Shown here: piece by piece, positions 32,572 through 40,159 of the stretch
Layout of the letters: each line of letters opens with the position of its first letter
Numbering within the stretch: the stretch's first letter is position 1
DNA from: Methylobacterium sp. WL1
GTDB taxonomy: Bacteria > Pseudomonadota > Alphaproteobacteria > Rhizobiales > Beijerinckiaceae
NCBI RefSeq assembly: GCF_008000895.1
Contig: NZ_CP042823.1
Coordinates: forward strand, 372,001 to 436,000
Direction: 5' to 3'
Length of the DNA: 64,000 bases
Made by a program: the position numbers and the translations under genes
Notes under the pieces: model-generated
The model's database searches: none
The model's input: the letters and a program-made list of their open reading frames with translations, nothing else
What the model was told of the DNA's origin: nothing

Positions 32572-33546
32572 TTACCCGTCACGACCGAACACCTCGGAAA
32601 GGCGCTCGTCGATCTGAGCGCGGACCTCTGGGATGATGTCGTGGGCATCGAGCGCGTCGCGCGCGGCGGCGCGGGTGTCGAAGCCCTCCATCGAGATGTC
32701 GGCCGGAGCCTCCTCGGCCTGGTCCTTCACGCGCTCGACGTTCCAGGACAGGCAGGCCGGGGGCTCGCCATCGAACTGCTCACCGGGGGCCAGCTGCAGC
32801 CGGACGACGGTGTTCGCGAGGTCGCCGGCAGCCTCCAGCTCGGCCAGCGTCAGGGTGGCATATCGGATATGGCCCTGGCCGCCGTCCTCACCCTGGGCGT
32901 AGGGCTGCATGCTCCCCACGACTTCCACCTGGACACCATCCCGTTTGAAGAGGGAGGGCAGATGGACGTGCCCGGTGTAGGCCTCGGTGATCCCGGCGGC
33001 GGCCAGCGCCTTGGTGGGGATCAGGTTGTGGGTGGCCGTCCGGGGATCGACGTCCCAGTGGCCGTAGGCGGTGGTGCAGCCCTGCTCCCGGATGAACCAG
33101 GACGCCTTCTCCACCATGGCCTCGGCCGTCTCGATCGGATCCCAGGGGAACAGAGCGAAGTGCGGCCCGACGATCGGGCTGATCACCGGGGTGATGTTCG
33201 GGATGCCTTCAACCAGCTCGACGAACAGGTCCCAGGCGGTGACCTCGTCGAGGTCCCGGCTGTCGTCGTGGTTGCCCTGGAGGATGTAGTAGGTGGTGCC
33301 GGGGTTCAGCTCGGCCGCCGTGCGGTAGGCGCGGTAGGCGAACAGCACGGTGGCGTAGTCGACCTGCGGCGCATCGAAGAGGTCGCCCATGGTGATGTGC
33401 GCGGCATAGCCGTCGAACGACAGGTGCCGGTTCAGGTCGGCACGGACGAGCGCCTCGCGCTCGCCACGGCGATCGAGGGGCACGCCCTTGGTGAAGCGGC
33501 GACCCAGATGCGGGTCGCCGAGGCGATAGATCTGATGGGGGTTCAT
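32572..33546 (-). CDS. SbcD/Mre11-like metallophosphoesterase (T4 gp47 type)
   Basis: The 324-residue protein shows the calcineurin-like phosphoesterase motifs in order: GDPHLG (~10), MGDLFD (~53), LQGNHDD (~90), AYGHWD (~160) and YTGHVH (~190). It is the nuclease partner of the SbcC-like ATPase. Its start overlaps the end of the DnaQ-like exonuclease gene. An exact CATATCGGATATG palindrome lies inside its coding sequence at 32859-32871. Confidence 0.88.
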   Translation of the reverse strand: MNPHQIYRLGDPHLGRRFTKGVPLDRRGEREALVRADLNRHLSFDGYAAHITMGDLFDAPQVDYATVLFAYRAYRTAAELNPGTTYYILQGNHDDSRDLDEVTAWDLFVELVEGIPNITPVISPIVGPHFALFPWDPIETAEAMVEKASWFIREQGCTTAYGHWDVDPRTATHNLIPTKALAAAGITEAYTGHVHLPSLFKRDGVQVEVVGSMQPYAQGEDGGQGHIRYATLTLAELEAAGDLANTVVRLQLAPGEQFDGEPPACLSWNVERVKDQAEEAPADISMEGFDTRAAARDALDAHDIIPEVRAQIDERLSEVFGRDG

Positions 33547-34199
33547 GCTGCGAAGACCGCGCGGATCTGATAGAGGCAGTCGTGCAGCGCGTTGTGGGCG
33601 TCCCCGACCGGCTCAATGGTTTTCCAGAAGTCGCGACGGTTCTCATGCCCCCGGCCCAGCAAGTAGCTGTTCAGGTCGATCGCCTCGCGATAGTGAAACG
33701 GCTGCATCAGACCGTACTGACGGAAGTACGATGCGATGAAGTTGTAGTCGAACGTCGTTGGCTTGCCCCAGAATGCTCGGGGGCACAGGCTGGAACCATC
33801 AGCGACCCAGTTCCAGAACGCCTTGATCACGATCTCCGGCGGCTCAGCGCGCGAGAGGATGCCGCGCAGCACGTCGGGCTTCCCCATCCACCAGTCGCGG
33901 GTGTCCTCGGCCCAGTACCGGCCGGGCGGGACGTGCAGCGCGCGGTCGAAGAAGTTGTGGTCGATCTCCTTGGTGTGCCGGTTGAAGCGCACGGCGGCGA
34001 TCTGGATGAGCGCGTTCTCCCCCGGGTTGGTCCCGGTGGTCTCCACGTCGATCATGTAGTCGAACATCGGCGCGCCCGGCTGCGGCTGGAAGGCCGCCCG
34101 GTCCTTGCGCTCCACCGGCACCTCGTAGGCGCCGACCTGAACCAGCTCGGTGCTCACCACCTGGGGCGGCTTCCCGCGGGGGTCTGCTCCGTCGTACAT
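33543..34199 (-). CDS. DnaQ-like 3'-5' exonuclease
   Basis: From ATG 34199 the protein has 218 residues; the exonuclease fold begins at ~45 (FDYMIDVETTGTNPGENALIQIAAVRF), so a shorter form from a later ATG is possible. The DEDD pattern is seen as DVETTG, FWGKPTTFDYNFI, and a C-terminal GDAHNALHDCLYQI (DEDDh-type His and Asp). It overlaps the RecU-like gene by 46 bases. It may proofread, degrade, or act with the SbcCD-like nuclease. Confidence 0.8.
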   Translation of the reverse strand: MYDGADPRGKPPQVVSTELVQVGAYEVPVERKDRAAFQPQPGAPMFDYMIDVETTGTNPGENALIQIAAVRFNRHTKEIDHNFFDRALHVPPGRYWAEDTRDWWMGKPDVLRGILSRAEPPEIVIKAFWNWVADGSSLCPRAFWGKPTTFDYNFIASYFRQYGLMQPFHYREAIDLNSYLLGRGHENRRDFWKTIEPVGDAHNALHDCLYQIRAVFAA

Positions 34200-34612
34200 T
34201 GGAAGGCCCTCATCTCGTCCCAGGACAGCGACTTGCGCCCGGTGTCAGCTTCGTGGGCCCGGATCCGAGACATGGCGAGCAGATACCAGTCGTCGGTCTC
34301 CAGGCGGTGGACCAGCACCAAGTATCCGCCGCCAGCCGCCACGATGCGGGCGCCGTGAGCATTCTGCCCCTTCTTGAGGAGCTTGAACTCGAACAGCGAT
34401 GGGTGCTGGGTCGACTTGACTTCGCAGAAGAAGGTCTGACCTTTCACTGCGCAGATGTAATCCGATGGTGTGGCGTCCACACCGGCTCCAACCCGTCCTG
34501 TCAGACCCCGGATCGCCGCAGCGTCCTTGATCCGGTAGAAGTAGCCCTGCTTGCCGAGCGCCGTGAGGGACTGCTCGAAGCGGGCCTCGGTTGGCTTGCC
34601 TGTGTTCTTCAT
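34154..34612 (-). CDS. RecU-like Holliday junction resolvase / PD-(D/E)xK nuclease
   Basis: The ATG at 34612 gives 152 residues. The pattern GKPTEARFEQSL, then TPSDYICAVKGQTFFCEVKST, and KKGQNAHGARIVAAGGGYLVLV is that of RecU-like resolvases; the Asp of PSDY and Glu-x-Lys of CEVKS form the PD-(D/E)xK site. An exact operator palindrome ends three bases before its start codon (34616-34630), so binding there would block both transcription and the ribosome site region. It begins the transcription unit that runs through the recombination genes. Confidence 0.75.
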   Translation of the reverse strand: MKNTGKPTEARFEQSLTALGKQGYFYRIKDAAAIRGLTGRVGAGVDATPSDYICAVKGQTFFCEVKSTQHPSLFEFKLLKKGQNAHGARIVAAGGGYLVLVHRLETDDWYLLAMSRIRAHEADTGRKSLSWDEMRAFQCTTEQTPAGSRPRW

Positions 34613-34615
34613 GAT

Positions 34616-34630
34616 GGTACGTTTCGTACC
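34616..34630. promoter_or_regulatory. Exact copy of the 15-bp phage operator motif
   Basis: GGTACGTTTCGTACC abuts the start codon of the RecU-like gene. On the minus strand TTGCTG lies 17 bases from TACGAA within the palindrome, so the site may overlap a -10 element. Confidence 0.75.
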
Positions 34631-34853
34631 TAATGCGCTCGACATCAGCAAGACGTCCAAGACCCTTTTTCGCCTTTTGGCGACCCTGTCGTCGTTCAGA
34701 CTGCCCTTCGCCGCGTCCGATCGTTTGCGCGGCCTGAACGGGGAGGGTTGCCCAAAAGCATCATTCGCACGGCGAGCGAATTTCAACCAAAGGTAGATGT
34801 GGCGCACTATCTAGTTGCATGGTAAATAGGAAATATATGAAGCAATCGTAGCA

Positions 34854-35186
34854 GTGAGCAGCGCAGTGAACTCGGAAATTGTAAGCAATCAGACAGACAG
34901 ACTGGAATTCCAGTTAGCCAGACTTTCAAAGATCCTTGATGTTCCCATAAGTCGGTTTCATTCACCTCTTCTAAAGAATTTGTATCCGCAAGAAAAAACA
35001 ACAGAAGCAGAAAACTTGTTGGCGCTGATTGAAGCATATCTCAATATTAATGATGCATCTGCACGAATGTTAACAATAAATATGGTTCGATCCCTCGGCC
35101 GTATTCCTAGACAAGAGAAGAAAATGGTCAATGAATGCGATCATATCGATGAGCTAAACTCGCAATCCATCGACCACATCGCTTAG
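34854..35186 (+). CDS. XRE-type regulator lacking its helix-turn-helix (AT-rich insert)
   Basis: The 110-residue protein starts at GTG 34854, the first usable start after a TAG at 34827. Residues ~22-38 (QLARLSKILDVPISRFHSP) look like the last helix of an XRE domain. Residues ~55-85 (AENLLALIEAYLNINDASAR then MLTINMVRSLGRI) resemble the C-terminal region of rhizobial XRE regulators. No DNA-recognition helices precede them. It is AT-rich, on the plus strand between two minus-strand genes, with ~220 bp of upstream non-coding DNA. It could antagonise an XRE repressor by forming mixed dimers; this is inference. Confidence 0.6.
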   Translation: MSSAVNSEIVSNQTDRLEFQLARLSKILDVPISRFHSPLLKNLYPQEKTTEAENLLALIEAYLNINDASARMLTINMVRSLGRIPRQEKKMVNECDHIDELNSQSIDHIA

Positions 35187-35259
35187 CGTATTGCTGCCAT
35201 TCAGCACCATGGAGCGTTCTCAACGGTCGGCATTGCGGCGTCGATCGGGTCCGGTGTGT

Positions 35260-36192
35260 TCACGCTCGTTCTCCTGCCAATGTTTTGCGGTACTGCATCC
35301 ACCCTTCGAGGTTGCCGTGCAGCTCGGGGTAGAGCCAGTGCCCATCCGGGTCCCGCCGATCGGGCATAGCCTGGTGCTCGGCCGGCGAGGCGTGCATCGG
35401 CCGGGCGCTGACCAGCGCGTCGTGCCGGGCCACCTCCTGCTCGATCGTCAGCTTCGCCTCGTGGAACGGGGTGTAGCTGACCTGGGCGCACCGGGTGACG
35501 GACACCATGATGGCGGTGGCCGCGTCCAGGATCCGCTCACCTGGTCGGGCGAAGCGCACCCGCTTCTCACCGGGCTCCGCGGAGTAGCCGATCACGCCGA
35601 CCGCCTTGTCCTGGATCTCGGTGATGTAGGGGAGGTGCCAACCGCTCTCGCTGACGAAGTCCGGCTCCCCGTACGCCTCGACCGCCTCGCGCATTGCGAT
35701 GGCTAGGTCCCGGATGTGGGGCTCGGACGCCGGGTCGATCCGCAGAGCGTTCCAGTTGGCCAGGTCGACCGTGGTGAGCACGGTGTCGATGTGCAGGAAC
35801 GGGGCGAGGAGCCGGTTGGCGACCTGCTTGTGGTAGCCGGCGTCGGCGAAGGCGCCGGCCGCCTCCACGGCTCGATCCCGGGCCCAGAGCCAGGCCTCCT
35901 CGTTCAGCATGAAGTCGTCGGCGAGGTCGACCAGCTCGGTGCATTCCTCGGTGGCCTGCATGCCCTTCTGGTTGGCGCCCCAGTGGCGGGGGATGAACGG
36001 GGAGGTTCGCACCTCCTCGATCATCCGGGCGGTCGGGACCGCTCGGCTGGACCGGGCGTTCCGGGAGAACATCCTGTGGGTCATCAGCTCCGCGTGGATC
36101 TGCAAAGGATACCGGAGCTGGAAGGTGGTGAGGGGAGGGGCGTCCTGGCCCACCGATCGGGCGAGCACCTTGGCTGAGGTCTGGCAGCTCAT
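35260..36192 (-). CDS. thyX: Flavin-dependent thymidylate synthase ThyX
   Basis: The 310-residue protein carries the ThyX signature region as MTHRMFSRNARSSRA (~37-51), where the family has RHRxxSxNxxSxR, and a C-terminal GNLEGWMQYRKT. It makes dTMP from dUMP with FADH2 and methylene-tetrahydrofolate. It is longer than typical bacterial ThyX (~220-250). It lies beside the B12-dependent ribonucleotide reductase, so the phage controls both steps of dTTP supply. Its ATG overlaps the stop of the HTH gene. Confidence 0.9.
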   Translation of the reverse strand: MSCQTSAKVLARSVGQDAPPLTTFQLRYPLQIHAELMTHRMFSRNARSSRAVPTARMIEEVRTSPFIPRHWGANQKGMQATEECTELVDLADDFMLNEEAWLWARDRAVEAAGAFADAGYHKQVANRLLAPFLHIDTVLTTVDLANWNALRIDPASEPHIRDLAIAMREAVEAYGEPDFVSESGWHLPYITEIQDKAVGVIGYSAEPGEKRVRFARPGERILDAATAIMVSVTRCAQVSYTPFHEAKLTIEQEVARHDALVSARPMHASPAEHQAMPDRRDPDGHWLYPELHGNLEGWMQYRKTLAGERA

Positions 36193-36467
36193 TCGCGAAA
36201 TCCTGCGAGGGTTTCCGAGACACGACCACCGTTCACACCGAAGTGGCGGCCGATCTCAGCGTAGGGGATGGTCGGGTTGTCCGAAGCGTACCGGCGAATG
36301 TCGCCACGCAGCTGCGGGGTCATCCGGCGGGATGTGATGGGCGCCCGGCGAACCGGGGCCCGGCGGCGCAGCTCGTCGGCCAGGCTGGCCAACTCGCTGT
36401 CACCGTCTTCTTGCGACTTCGCCCGCAGGCGGGCGGCGATCTCCGGGATGGTCATCGGATGGGGCAT
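36189..36467 (-). CDS. Small helix-turn-helix protein
   Basis: The 92-residue protein has a basic C-terminal half with a helix-turn-helix: MTPQLRGDIRRYASDN, then IPYAEIGRHFGVNGGRVSETL, where AEIGRHFGVNGGRVS is a clear recognition unit. It lies between the reductase and thyX with overlaps of 16 and 4 bases. It may regulate the early operon or bind DNA in replication; small HTH proteins of this kind are common in alphaproteobacterial phages. Confidence 0.65.
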   Translation of the reverse strand: MPHPMTIPEIAARLRAKSQEDGDSELASLADELRRRAPVRRAPITSRRMTPQLRGDIRRYASDNPTIPYAEIGRHFGVNGGRVSETLAGFRE

Positions 36468-38506
36468 GCTCCAGTGGCGCAGTCTTCGACCTCAAGCAGC
36501 TCAGCAGACTTGTCCGCCTCGATGTCGATCGGAAGAAGTTTTGCAGTGTACGTTTCGTACCGTTTGCGGGAGACACACTCCTGCGGCAAGTATTTGAAGC
36601 CGAGATCCTCCGCTGTTGCCAGCGGGTTGTTACGCCGGAGGAAGCTGACCCCGACGTATTCGTCCCAGTGCTCCATGAACCAGTCGACCATGGCCGGGAT
36701 CTCGGCCTCGTCGAAGGACACCGTGATCGAGCAGTTGTGCTCGACGTAGTGGTTCATGAGCAGGCGGTAGCGCTCCAGCTGGCTGATCGCGCTCTCCTGG
36801 TTCACCTCCAGGTGCTCGCCAGCCGGCGACACCACCTCGGTGAACTTCGAGCTGGCTGGGTACTCGACCGGCCAGCACACCAACATCCCGGTGGGGTCGT
36901 TGGGGTTGGGCTTCATCCGGTAGTTGGCGTTGTAGAAGTTCTGCAGCATGGGGTCGTTCACCGGGAAGTTCACCCAGTTGAAGATCCACCGCGACAGGGC
37001 CAAGTGCGCGCCCTCGTGGACCTCGTCGCCCATCAGCCCGAGGGCCTTGGACGACGTGCCGGCTGGCTGCACCTGGGTGACGCGCCGCGCGCGCGGCGTG
37101 CCGAAGTCGTCGGCCATGCTGTTGGCCCCGGCGATGGCAGCATCGCGCACGGCCTCCAGCATCTCCGGGTTCTCGATGCCCTCCCAGGCCACGGCGCCGG
37201 TCGGCGACACGCCGCAGAGGCGCAGCAGCTTCTGCATGTCGTTCCACTGCAGCTGCAGCACGCCGTCGCGCATCGAGACGCAGGTCTGCCGGTAGTTGGC
37301 CCGGCCGGCCAGGTACTGCGCCCGCATCAGGCCCTTCAGGTCACCGTTGAAGCGGTGCCAGACGGTCTGCATCAGGTTGCAGAACCCCTTGTTGGACAGG
37401 AGGATCTCGGCGCAGGGGTTGAGCCCCTCCATCTCCGGCGCGCGGCGCAGGGCGTGCTCCACGTTGACGAAGCCGGGCTCGCCGGTCGGCAGGATGCGGC
37501 GCAGCAGCTGCTCGATCACCTCGGCGGTCGGCTTCTTCAGGAAGCCGATCGAGTTGTTCGACTGCTCGCGCTGGCCCTCCCCCCGCTCCCAGCGGTCGGT
37601 CTTGAAGTCGATGTACCAGCCCAGCTCGGCCAGCAGCTCGTCCCAGCCGGTCGCCTCGGTGTTGATGAGGCAGATCTGCGCCGAGCGGCGCGAGCTGAGC
37701 ACGGTGCCGAGCCAGTTGATCACGTCGATCAGCTCGCCCTTGGACAGCGTCCGGTGCGCGGCCGTCTGCATGATGGCGGCGATGGCGGCCATGGCCTTCG
37801 CCAGCGGCTCCCAGCCGGACGAGATCCAACCGTAGCCGCGCAGGCGCTTGCCGCCGGGGCGCAGCTCGCTGAAGTCGAGGATCAGCTCGGACACCCGGGG
37901 CTTCTCCCCGAACAGCATGCCGATCGCCTTGGCCCAGCCCTTGGCGCTGTCGCCGAAGACGATGCGCCAGGTCCCAGCCTCCATGTCGATGTGCTCGGAG
38001 CTGTGCTCCTGGCCGCCGCGCTCGGTGCGGAAGGACGGCGCCACCGTGACCTTGGTGAGCGAGCTGGGGAAGCCCGAGAGCAGGCCGGTCACCGGCTTGA
38101 AGCCGACGCCACAGCCGTTGAGCAGCAGCCAGAAGATGTCGACCAGGTCGGCCGGGGTGTAGGCGACGGAGAAGGAGCAGTTGAAGGCACCGGCAGCGCG
38201 CTCGCGCACCAGGGCGGTGCCGCCCATCCACTTCACCCGGCCGGAGACCGAGGCGCGCTTGGCTTCCATCAGCCCGCGCAGCTCGTGCAGCTCGTCTTCC
38301 TCGTCCTCGTTCAGGGCTCGCTGCAGCTGGGTCTCCCACAGCCAGCGCTGGTGCCCGACGACGCGGTCCATGGCCTGGTCGGGGGTCTCGAAGAGGTCTC
38401 CCTCCTCGTTCAGGGGGCGCAGGTAGGTACGCCGATGCACGAACTGAGCGCGCACCGATGGGGTGGTGTTGGTCAACATGATGCTCTGGGCGTTCTTACG
38501 GGCCAC
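36452..38506 (-). CDS. nrdJ: Class II (adenosylcobalamin-dependent) ribonucleotide reductase
   Basis: The 684-residue monomeric enzyme shows FNCSFSVAYT and GCGVGFKPVTG in the N-terminal barrel, the radical-site loop LNPCAEILLSNKGFCNL (~365-380), and a C-terminal redox pair DCATGACPIR (C676 and C681). This is the pattern of the Lactobacillus-type triphosphate reductase, which needs vitamin B12 and no small subunit or oxygen. Hosts that make cobalamin, such as Methylobacterium, would supply the cofactor. A near-exact operator motif lies in its coding sequence at 36547-36561, and an operator-bearing hairpin lies just upstream of the start. Confidence 0.92.
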   Translation of the reverse strand: MARKNAQSIMLTNTTPSVRAQFVHRRTYLRPLNEEGDLFETPDQAMDRVVGHQRWLWETQLQRALNEDEEDELHELRGLMEAKRASVSGRVKWMGGTALVRERAAGAFNCSFSVAYTPADLVDIFWLLLNGCGVGFKPVTGLLSGFPSSLTKVTVAPSFRTERGGQEHSSEHIDMEAGTWRIVFGDSAKGWAKAIGMLFGEKPRVSELILDFSELRPGGKRLRGYGWISSGWEPLAKAMAAIAAIMQTAAHRTLSKGELIDVINWLGTVLSSRRSAQICLINTEATGWDELLAELGWYIDFKTDRWERGEGQREQSNNSIGFLKKPTAEVIEQLLRRILPTGEPGFVNVEHALRRAPEMEGLNPCAEILLSNKGFCNLMQTVWHRFNGDLKGLMRAQYLAGRANYRQTCVSMRDGVLQLQWNDMQKLLRLCGVSPTGAVAWEGIENPEMLEAVRDAAIAGANSMADDFGTPRARRVTQVQPAGTSSKALGLMGDEVHEGAHLALSRWIFNWVNFPVNDPMLQNFYNANYRMKPNPNDPTGMLVCWPVEYPASSKFTEVVSPAGEHLEVNQESAISQLERYRLLMNHYVEHNCSITVSFDEAEIPAMVDWFMEHWDEYVGVSFLRRNNPLATAEDLGFKYLPQECVSRKRYETYTAKLLPIDIEADKSAELLEVEDCATGACPIR
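36547..36561. promoter_or_regulatory. Operator motif inside the reductase gene (14 of 15)
   Basis: TGTACGTTTCGTACC lies in the C-terminal coding part of the reductase, where it encodes RYETYT. The same peptide core, YETY, is encoded by the intragenic copy at 49612. Confidence 0.6.
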
Positions 38507-38515
38507 AAGATATGG

Positions 38516-38546
38516 GAGCGCACGGTACGAATTTGACCGTGCGCTC
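38516..38546. promoter_or_regulatory. Hairpin carrying a degenerate operator, upstream of the reductase
   Basis: GAGCGCACGGT and ACCGTGCGCTC form 11-bp arms around ACGAATTTG. The centre, GGTACGAATTTGACC (38524-38538), matches the operator at 11 of 15 positions. It lies between the ligase stop and the reductase start and could both attenuate readthrough and bind the regulator. Confidence 0.6.
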
Positions 38547-38554
38547 GGGACAAA

Positions 38555-39655
38555 TCAGGCCGCCTCGGCGACCTGGTCGGGACGGTCGAAGTCGATCGCC
38601 ACGGGGAAGCGGGGCATGCCGTCCGGGGTCGGGGTGAAGAACCGCACCGTTACGGATGTGCCCACCAGCTCGCTGGCGCGGGCCAGGAGCGCCTTCGCCT
38701 GCTCGGCGGTGCCACGGATGCCGCCGCCGCACTCGCGACCGTCAGCGAGCTTGAAGCGGACGCGCTTGGCCAGGCCGGCCCAGTTGCCATTGCCGGCCTC
38801 GATCGCGACCAGCTCGAACTCCGCGGTCTCGAACTCCTTCCGCTTCAGCAGGTTCTTCGAGCGCTTGCGCTCGTACTCGCCGTCGAGCCGGACGATCTGG
38901 CCCTCGTAGCCGTCCTCCAGGTAGGTAGCGTAGGCCCGGTCGAGCTGCTCCTGCGACGTGACCTCGACGGTGGGGACCAGCACGATCTCCTTGGCCCCGA
39001 GGCTCTCGACGAACAGCTCCAGGGTGTTGAACCGCTGCCCGAAAGTCTTCCCCGGACGGTACAAATCGTACACATGGAACTGGGCAACAGAAGCCGCCTC
39101 AGCGATGTCTGCATCGGTCGGCTTCGACTTGCGCAGGACCGACATCAGCTTGTTGAAGTTGTCGTGCAGCTCGTGGTTATACAGCTCGCCGTCGATCTCC
39201 AGGTCCGGGGTGCTCACGAACGCCGGCGCCAGGATGGCGAAGATGTGCGGGCACGACAGGATCGGCTTGCCAGTCCGGCTCCACATGCCGTGGCGGTTCA
39301 TCTTGCAGCGCATGCCGTCGAGCTTGGGCTGGGAGAAGCAGGCGCCCGGGAAGGTCTCGTACTTGTGGGCGAGCATCACCTTGCCACCGCTGTCGCGGAC
39401 GTCATCCACGCCGCCAACCGTGAGCGAATAGTCCTTGTCGAGCTTCTTCCCCATCTCGGCCTCGGCCTCGAACAGCGCCTGCTCGGCAGCGGTCGGCTTC
39501 GACTTCGGGTTGCAGGTCGTCCAGCCGGAGGTGACGAGCTGGCCGCCGACGATGCCACTCTGCGAGCACCAGGCGCCGTCAGTCTGGTCGACCTGGTACT
39601 GCCAACTGCGGATGTTGCCGTTGGTGTCGCGCTTGTATATGCGAGGACCGTGCAT
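38555..39655 (-). CDS. ATP-dependent DNA ligase
   Basis: The 366-residue protein has the nucleotidyltransferase motifs in order: SQPKLDGMRCKMN with the adenylated lysine (motif I, ~110), LEIDGELYNH (III), DGYEGQIVRLDG (IV) and SKNLLKRKEF (V). A C-terminal OB-like region follows (LVAIEAGNGNWAGLAKRVRF). The N-terminal ~95 residues look like an added domain seen in phage ligases. It seals nicks in replication and recombination. A weak operator-like sequence (39058-39072, 12 of 15) lies inside the gene and may be chance. Confidence 0.9.
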   Translation of the reverse strand: MHGPRIYKRDTNGNIRSWQYQVDQTDGAWCSQSGIVGGQLVTSGWTTCNPKSKPTAAEQALFEAEAEMGKKLDKDYSLTVGGVDDVRDSGGKVMLAHKYETFPGACFSQPKLDGMRCKMNRHGMWSRTGKPILSCPHIFAILAPAFVSTPDLEIDGELYNHELHDNFNKLMSVLRKSKPTDADIAEAASVAQFHVYDLYRPGKTFGQRFNTLELFVESLGAKEIVLVPTVEVTSQEQLDRAYATYLEDGYEGQIVRLDGEYERKRSKNLLKRKEFETAEFELVAIEAGNGNWAGLAKRVRFKLADGRECGGGIRGTAEQAKALLARASELVGTSVTVRFFTPTPDGMPRFPVAIDFDRPDQVAEAA

Positions 39656-39664
39656 GTTGATCTC

Positions 39665-40159
39665 CTAGAACCTGGCGAATTTGCCCGCGTGTTTCACTGC
39701 AGCTTCTTGGTAACAGGCAGATGCTTCTTGAGGCGTACGGAATGAACCGAGATAAGTTGATTTCTTGTCTATCCGTATCTTTGCAACCCAGCCGTGACGA
39801 CCTCGAGTGACGCCTTTGAAGCCTGATTTATTTTGACCAAGCTTCCTGTTGTATTGGTTTTGCGACTTGGTAGCCTCCCGTAAATTCTCAATCCAGTTGT
39901 GACTTTTGACGGTGTCCTCGTGATCAATGTCCAGCGTGGGCCATTCACCGTAGGTCATGTACCAAGCCAGATGATGTTCTTTGTAGATCACACCATCAAT
40001 TCGGATCTGCCGGTAGTCATTACTCGGCGTTCCTGCTCTCGCTCCGGCCTGTGCTCGACTACCTCGCGTCACCTTCCAGGTGAAGATCCCGGTGAGCGGA
40101 TCATAAGCGAGCAGGTCATTGACCCGCGCCAGGTTCGGAGCAGCCTGCGTTCTACTCAT
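39665..40159 (-). CDS. HNH homing endonuclease with AP2 domain (downstream of polymerase)
   Basis: The ATG at 40159 gives 164 residues. The N-terminal NUMOD4-like region (LLAYDPLTGIFTWKV) is followed by the HNH core (LDIDHEDTVKSHNWIENLRE, then QNQYNR) and a C-terminal AP2 DNA-binding domain (GFKGVTRGRHGWVAKIRI, YLGSFRTPQEASACY). It is a free-standing homing endonuclease. Its start overlaps the polymerase stop by four bases. It is less GC-rich than the polymerase. A paralogue lies on the other side of the polymerase. Confidence 0.88.
   Translation of the reverse strand: MSRTQAAPNLARVNDLLAYDPLTGIFTWKVTRGSRAQAGARAGTPSNDYRQIRIDGVIYKEHHLAWYMTYGEWPTLDIDHEDTVKSHNWIENLREATKSQNQYNRKLGQNKSGFKGVTRGRHGWVAKIRIDKKSTYLGSFRTPQEASACYQEAAVKHAGKFARF

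Noticed and set aside
34551..34796. Plus-strand frame in the gap upstream of the HTH-less XRE-like gene
   Set aside because: It overlaps the 5' end of the RecU-like gene and the operator, and its translation shows the operator-derived peptide VRFVP seen in many spurious frames across the window.
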